A stretch of DNA of 64,000 bases. Source: Candidatus Magasanikbacteria bacterium RIFCSPHIGHO2_01_FULL_41_23 (GTDB lineage Bacteria > Patescibacteria > ABY1 > Magasanikbacterales > UBA922). Below are positions 60,163 to 64,000 of the stretch, piece by piece. The position numbers were made by a program, and so were the translations under genes. Positions within the stretch are counted from its first letter, which is position 1, and each line of letters begins with the position of its first letter. The notes beneath the pieces are model-generated. The model saw only the letters and a program-made list of their open reading frames with translations. It did not search any database and was not told the DNA's origin. The stretch spans positions 43,595-107,594 of the forward strand of contig MFPT01000008.1 of NCBI GenBank assembly GCA_001782805.1, given 5' to 3'.

Positions 60163-61117
60163 GTATAAGGCTGTAATTATTGGTGCTGGCCGGATTGCGG
60201 CTGGTTTTGATACGCCAAAAAGTAAGGCGGTATTGACACATGCCCATGCGTATACACTTCATTCATCTGTGGATTTGGCAGGAATATGTGATACTGATCA
60301 TGAAAAAACAAGAGCAAAGGCCAAAAAATGGTCAATACGGGCTTTCGATAATCTGGCCGAGATGTGCATACATGTTAAGCCTGATATCATAAGTGTTTGT
60401 ACTCCGGATGAAACTCATTTTGAAGTATTGAAAACAATTTTAAAATATTCTCCGAAATTAGTTATTTGCGAAAAGCCCGTTACAATTAACATTGACCATA
60501 CTAAAAAAATTATTGGTTTATATAAACGAGAGCGGATTCCACTTTTGGTAAATTATTCACGTCGTTTTGATACGACAGTTCAAAATTTTAAGGCTAAAAT
60601 TGAATCAGGCGAGTATGGTAAGGTTCTAGGAGCCACAGGTATTTATACTAAAGGCATCTTGCATAATGGTTCGCACATGATTGATTTGGTTCAGTATTTA
60701 TTTGGTGAAATTAATGCGAAAATTAATGCACTATATTCCCAGTCAGATTATTTGCCAACGGATAAAACAGTTTCGGCCTTTTTACAATTTAAAAATTGTC
60801 CGCAGTTTTTTTTAATGGGCAGTGATGAGCGCTCGTATAGTATTTTTGAACTAGATATTTTATTTGCCAAAAAACGGATACGATTCTTGGAGTCTGGTTT
60901 TTATGTTTCTGAACAAAATCTATTTTCTGACCCTCTGTATAGTGGGTATACTGTATTAGATAAACCAATCATTCGGACTACAAATTTGTCTACAGCTCTA
61001 TCTTGTCTAGTTGAAAATGCTGTGGAACATTTGGAAACTGGCGCCCCTCTTTTGTGTGATGGTGCCGATGCTTACAAAACTCAAGTCGTCTGTTCAAAAA
61101 TTTTAAAAAAACTTTAA
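60152..61117 (+). CDS. Gfo/Idh/MocA-family oxidoreductase
   Basis: The 321-residue protein begins KAVIIGAGRIAAGFDTPKSK (Rossmann) and has PDIISVCTPDETHFEVLK, VICEKPVTINIDHTK (E-K-P), LLVNYSRRFDTTVQN and GILHNGSHMIDLVQYLFGE with the conserved His-Asp. The AGFDTP turn after the Rossmann loop is typical of members in nonulosonate/SpsF-type clusters. Start codons at 60131 and 60152 are both possible; the second is closer to the usual N-terminus and still overlaps the upstream gene by 11 bases. It probably acts on a keto sugar before transamination by the next gene. Confidence 0.8.
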   Translation: MKNKYKAVIIGAGRIAAGFDTPKSKAVLTHAHAYTLHSSVDLAGICDTDHEKTRAKAKKWSIRAFDNLAEMCIHVKPDIISVCTPDETHFEVLKTILKYSPKLVICEKPVTINIDHTKKIIGLYKRERIPLLVNYSRRFDTTVQNFKAKIESGEYGKVLGATGIYTKGILHNGSHMIDLVQYLFGEINAKINALYSQSDYLPTDKTVSAFLQFKNCPQFFLMGSDERSYSIFELDILFAKKRIRFLESGFYVSEQNLFSDPLYSGYTVLDKPIIRTTNLSTALSCLVENAVEHLETGAPLLCDGADAYKTQVVCSKILKKL

Positions 61118-61124
61118 AAATAAT

Positions 61125-62426
61125 ATGTCAGAGTTAGCAATTTTTGGGGGTAAACCAGTGAGAAAGAAATTATTTCCAGCCTATACGTTTATTGGTATTG
61201 AAGAAAAAGCAGCCGTTAATCGGGTGATGGACTCTGGAGTTCTATCTCGTTTTTTAGGATGCTGGCATCCAGATTTTTACGGTGGCACTGAGATCCAGGC
61301 ATTTGAAAAAGAATGGGCCGAATATATGGGAATAAAACATGCGATTGCAGTTAATTCCTGTACTTCGGGCTTGCAAGCTGCGGTTGGTGCGTTGGGAATT
61401 TCACCGGGTGATGAGGTGATCGTATCTCCTTTTACTATGGCCGCGTCAGCTACCGCTCCGCTTTTGTACGGGGGCATACCAGTATTCGCGGATATTGAAC
61501 CAGAATATTTTTGTTTAGATGTGGAATCAGTGCGGCAGAAAATTACTGTAAGAACCAAAGCAATAATCGTAGTAGATATTTTTGGCCAGCCCTATAATGT
61601 TCAGGCCTTGAATGTCCTTGCTAAAGAATATAATATTCCCATTATTGAAGATTGTGCCCAAGGTCCTGGCGCTCAGTTTCAAGGTCGTTACGCTGGGACT
61701 TTGGCTGATATTGGGGTTTATTCACTCAACTACCATAAACATATTCACACTGGCGAAGGCGGAATGATTGTTACTAATAATGACGATCTGGCAGAACGCA
61801 TGCGTTTGATTCGTAATCATGCCGAAGCTGTTGTTGAAGATAAAGGCACTGAAGATTTGGTAAATATGGTAGGCTTTAATTTTCGTTTAACTGAGCTTCA
61901 GGCTGCGATTGGGCGTGAACAATTAAAAAAATTAAAAACTCTTTTTGACGAACGAATTAAAAATTGTAATTATTTAAATGAACAGCTATCAAAAATTCCT
62001 GGAATTCGTAGTCCAGGATTAAGACCTGACGCCACCCATGCTTATTATTTGCATCCGTTTTTATTTGATGAAGCAAAAGTCGGTGTTCACCGAGACATAT
62101 TTATCAATGCGGTTAAAGCAGAACTTCCAGCCACAGCATTGCGCGAATTAGAAGGTCAGCAAATTGGTGTTGGATATACTAAGCCTTTGTATTTATTGCC
62201 ACTCTTTCAGAAACAAATTGCCATCGGCTCCAAAGGTTTTCCCTTTACGACTGCTTCACATCTTTTGTCGTACGAGAAGGGACTATGTCCAGTGGCTGAA
62301 GATTTGTATGAGAAAAAATTATTCACCCATGAGTTTATGCGTCCGCCAGCTACTCGAGAGGATCTTAACGATGTGATCAGGGCTTTTCAGAAAGTATATG
62401 AGCACCGTAATGAATTAATTTTTTAA
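61125..62426 (+). CDS. DegT/DnrJ/EryC1-family sugar aminotransferase
   Basis: This 433-residue PLP enzyme starts ELAIFGGKPVRKKLFPAYTF, a common start of long DegT proteins. It has AVNSCTSGLQAAVGALGISP, IIEDCAQGPGAQFQGR, the PLP Lys in LNYHKHIHTGEGGMIVT and GFNFRLTELQAAIGREQL. It transaminates a ketosugar. It follows the Gfo/Idh gene by seven bases and precedes an acetyltransferase by two, so an N-acetylated amino sugar is a plausible outcome. Confidence 0.86.
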   Translation: MSELAIFGGKPVRKKLFPAYTFIGIEEKAAVNRVMDSGVLSRFLGCWHPDFYGGTEIQAFEKEWAEYMGIKHAIAVNSCTSGLQAAVGALGISPGDEVIVSPFTMAASATAPLLYGGIPVFADIEPEYFCLDVESVRQKITVRTKAIIVVDIFGQPYNVQALNVLAKEYNIPIIEDCAQGPGAQFQGRYAGTLADIGVYSLNYHKHIHTGEGGMIVTNNDDLAERMRLIRNHAEAVVEDKGTEDLVNMVGFNFRLTELQAAIGREQLKKLKTLFDERIKNCNYLNEQLSKIPGIRSPGLRPDATHAYYLHPFLFDEAKVGVHRDIFINAVKAELPATALRELEGQQIGVGYTKPLYLLPLFQKQIAIGSKGFPFTTASHLLSYEKGLCPVAEDLYEKKLFTHEFMRPPATREDLNDVIRAFQKVYEHRNELIF

Positions 62427-62428
62427 AT

Positions 62429-62971
62429 ATGCGTAACCCGTTTTTAATTGGTGAACAAATATATCTTCGTACTATCGAACCAAACGATTTGAATGAAGAA
62501 TATATTTCTTGGTTCAATGATCCGGAAGTTTGCCGCTTCAATGATCATCATCGTTTTCCCATGTATCGCGAAAGACTTGAGGATTACTATGATTCAGTCA
62601 TAAAATCAAATAGTGCGATAGTTCTAGCTATTATTACTCAGGGTACTGATGAACATATTGGTAATGTATCATTACAAGGTATTGACCTTGTCAATCGTTC
62701 TGCCGAGTTTGCGCTTATCATAGGAAATAAATTTTGGTGGGGAAAAGGTGTTGGCAGAGAGGTTGGAAGATTAATGTTGCAACATGGCTTTGAAAATTTA
62801 CACCTCCACCGAATTTATTGTGGGACAGCTAGTGATAACGAAGGAATGAAAAAATTAGCCCTTGCCCTTGGTTTTATTGAAGAAGGTAAGGCACGCGAGG
62901 CTTTATTCAAAAATGGTGAATATCGTAATCTTCTTACGTATAGTATTTTGGAACATGAATTCAGCTTCTAA
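62429..62971 (+). CDS. GNAT-family N-acetyltransferase (RimJ/RimL-like)
   Basis: A 180-residue GNAT protein with IYLRTIEPNDLNEEYISWFN, EHIGNVSLQGIDLVNRSAEF, the acetyl-CoA loop WWGKGVGREVGRLMLQHGFE and YCGTASDNEGMKKLALALGF. RimJ/RimL-type enzymes in sugar clusters N-acetylate amino sugars, for example PseH-like steps. The upstream aminotransferase would make the amine. The start ATG follows the aminotransferase stop by two bases, and its end overlaps the next gene by 17 bases. Confidence 0.83.
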   Translation: MRNPFLIGEQIYLRTIEPNDLNEEYISWFNDPEVCRFNDHHRFPMYRERLEDYYDSVIKSNSAIVLAIITQGTDEHIGNVSLQGIDLVNRSAEFALIIGNKFWWGKGVGREVGRLMLQHGFENLHLHRIYCGTASDNEGMKKLALALGFIEEGKAREALFKNGEYRNLLTYSILEHEFSF

Positions 62972-63902
62972 AATATTAGTAGTTTGCCATGACGCTGGTG
63001 GTGCAGAAATAGTATCTTGTTTTGTGGCGGCTCAAATTGATCCAGATAATTTTATATGCCTTATCGCTGGTCCAGCTATACCTATTTTTAAACACCACGG
63101 AGTAAAAGTTATACCTATTCAAGAAAATCAGTCAGGAGAACACATTCTGGATGCATATCCAAACGTTAAGTATGTATTGACTGGTTCAAGTTGGTCAACC
63201 GCTCTTGAACTTGGTGTTATTAGTGCGGCTAAAAAAAGAAATATTCCCACAAGTCTTTTTCTTGATCATTGGGTAAATTATCGTGAACGTTTTGGTTTTC
63301 CAAAACCAGGCTGGGAAGCCCATCTACCGGATGAATTAATCATGGGAGATAGCTATGCTTTTGAAATTGCCAAGAATTTTTTTCCAGATAAAAATATTCG
63401 TTTAGAACCAAATCATTATTTCGATTATATTAAAGAGCGCGCCAAAGTTATGCAGGACTTCTATAGTGAAGAAGCAGGGACTATTTTGTGGATTAGTGAG
63501 CCATTTAGTCAACCAATCAATGTCTTTGGTGATAAAGCCGAAAACTCAGTAACTGAGTATGATATTTTAAGTGGCCTCCTGGAAATAATTAATAAAGATA
63601 ATCGATTCCTCAAGTTTAAAATTCGTTTACACCCTTCAGAATCTGGAGAGAAATATAGGAAATTAATGAAACAAAAAGCCTCGGGTCTCTCCTGTACGCT
63701 TTCTACTGAAACTGAATTGTTGGTTGATATTTTTGAAGCTAACTATATTATTGGTATTGAAAGTATGGCTTTAGTAGTGGCGATGTTGGCAGGGAAACCT
63801 GTGGCGAGCTTTGTTCCTGATGTAGAGTACATCTGCCCTTTGCCCTTTTCAGGGATTAAAAAAATTAATTCCGAACATGATTTAAGTCTTTTTTTGGCTT
63901 AG
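62955..63902 (+). CDS. Uncharacterised GT-B-like protein, possibly a capsule/CMP-sugar transferase relative
   Basis: A 315-residue protein starting KILVVCHDAGGAEIVSCFVA. It has VLTGSSWSTALELGVISAA, SLFLDHWVNYRERFGFPKPG, KIRLHPSESGEKYRKLMKQ and YIIGIESMALVVAMLAGKPV. The HP motif and the S-M-A...A-x-G-K-P-V helix resemble the donor side of Capsule_synth and CDP-glycerol transferase-like GT-B proteins, including the gene at 57795-59294. The start is the ATG at 62955. It is the last gene seen in the CMP-sugar operon. Family membership is only suggested by eye. Confidence 0.58.
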   Translation: MNSASKILVVCHDAGGAEIVSCFVAAQIDPDNFICLIAGPAIPIFKHHGVKVIPIQENQSGEHILDAYPNVKYVLTGSSWSTALELGVISAAKKRNIPTSLFLDHWVNYRERFGFPKPGWEAHLPDELIMGDSYAFEIAKNFFPDKNIRLEPNHYFDYIKERAKVMQDFYSEEAGTILWISEPFSQPINVFGDKAENSVTEYDILSGLLEIINKDNRFLKFKIRLHPSESGEKYRKLMKQKASGLSCTLSTETELLVDIFEANYIIGIESMALVVAMLAGKPVASFVPDVEYICPLPFSGIKKINSEHDLSLFLA

Positions 63903-64000
63903 TTGCTGACTTTGGGTCAAGTCTGCATAAGTTAACATACATCCTGCACTCCTTGGAAACCCAAGGACTATGCAAGTACACCGACTATCGTATGGAGTAA
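63903..64000. other. Non-coding end of window with inverted repeats
   Basis: Three dyads are visible: GACTT(6 nt)AAGTC at 63908-63923, TCCTTGG(4 nt)CCAAGGA at 63950-63967, and the outer pair TGCATA (63924-63929) with TATGCA (63969-63974), which encloses the second hairpin. No T-run follows, so a standard terminator is not evident. No gene start is recognised before the window ends. Confidence 0.4.

Noticed and set aside
1..64000. Alternative genetic code with TGA read as an amino acid
   Set aside because: Many genes end with TGA in frame at the expected family length (for example 13874, 56286 and 57788), so TGA is a stop.
1..64000. tRNA, rRNA, CRISPR array, transposase or prophage genes
   Set aside because: No cloverleaf, repeat-spacer array, DDE transposase or phage structural motif was found on reading either strand.

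Overview
The window looks like part of a chromosome from an uncultured bacterium of the Candidate Phyla Radiation (Patescibacteria). This is an inference from style, not from a marker gene. The DNA is AT-rich, genes are packed with overlapping starts and stops (ATGA, TTATGA), Shine-Dalgarno sequences are nearly absent, a TPR-fused O-antigen ligase/polymerase sits beside a large repetitive surface protein, and most of the 64 kb is devoted to cell-surface glycan synthesis. TGA is used as a normal stop, so the recoded lineages (Gracilibacteria, Absconditabacteria) are unlikely. No rRNA, tRNA, CRISPR array, transposase or phage gene was seen.

Layout. (A) 1-2513: 3' part of a secreted repeat protein, ending in a terminator. 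(B) 2598-5393: consensus promoter, membrane-anchored TPR protein and O-antigen ligase/polymerase-TPR fusion. (C) 5358-6584, minus: a GT4 glycosyltransferase. (D) 6638-31862: 22 co-directional genes. They encode a UDP-xylose-synthase-like protein fused to half a GT4, several GT4s, a decaprenyl-phosphate phosphoribosyltransferase-like UbiA with a HAD phosphatase, Gmd and a Gmd paralogue, polyprenyl-phosphate sugar synthases (GT2), multi-spanning GT-C transferases, an asparagine-synthase-like amidotransferase and methyltransferases. (E) 31875-43798: 13 genes behind a near-perfect promoter, holding a GDP-heptose-type pathway (nucleotidyltransferase, HddA, GmhA, GmhB, transaldolase family), oxidoreductases and an adenine phosphoribosyltransferase. 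(F) 43871-45400, minus: a B12-binding radical SAM enzyme that looks foreign. (G) 45476-51840: a second nucleotidyltransferase/GT2 pair, a Gfo/Idh/MocA protein, an FAD oxidoreductase, a UGDH-methyltransferase fusion and an SDR. (H) 51868-54953, minus: formyltransferase, C-methyltransferase and DegT aminotransferase. (I) 55030-57788: a GT4 and a Wzx flippase. (J) 57795-59294, minus: a capsule-type transferase. (K) 59404-63902: cytidylyltransferase, Gfo/Idh/MocA, DegT aminotransferase, acetyltransferase and a second capsule-type transferase.

How it fits together (inference). Nucleotide sugars and polyprenyl-phosphate sugars are made and modified by dehydration, C-methylation, amination, formylation, acetylation and possibly amidation. 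Soluble GT4 enzymes assemble them, Wzx exports lipid-linked units, GT-C enzymes add sugars on the outer side, and the ligase/polymerase finishes the chain. The surface protein next door is a possible acceptor. Short divergent promoter regions separate several blocks, so the locus reads as a mosaic of exchangeable modules.

Points that most deserve a second look are a UGDH-family protein without its catalytic cysteine, three unusual fusions, the self-contained heptose operon with its own transaldolase and a GmhA with altered metal ligands, short palindrome-like repeats inserted in frame in glycosyltransferases, and the isolated GC-rich radical SAM gene.
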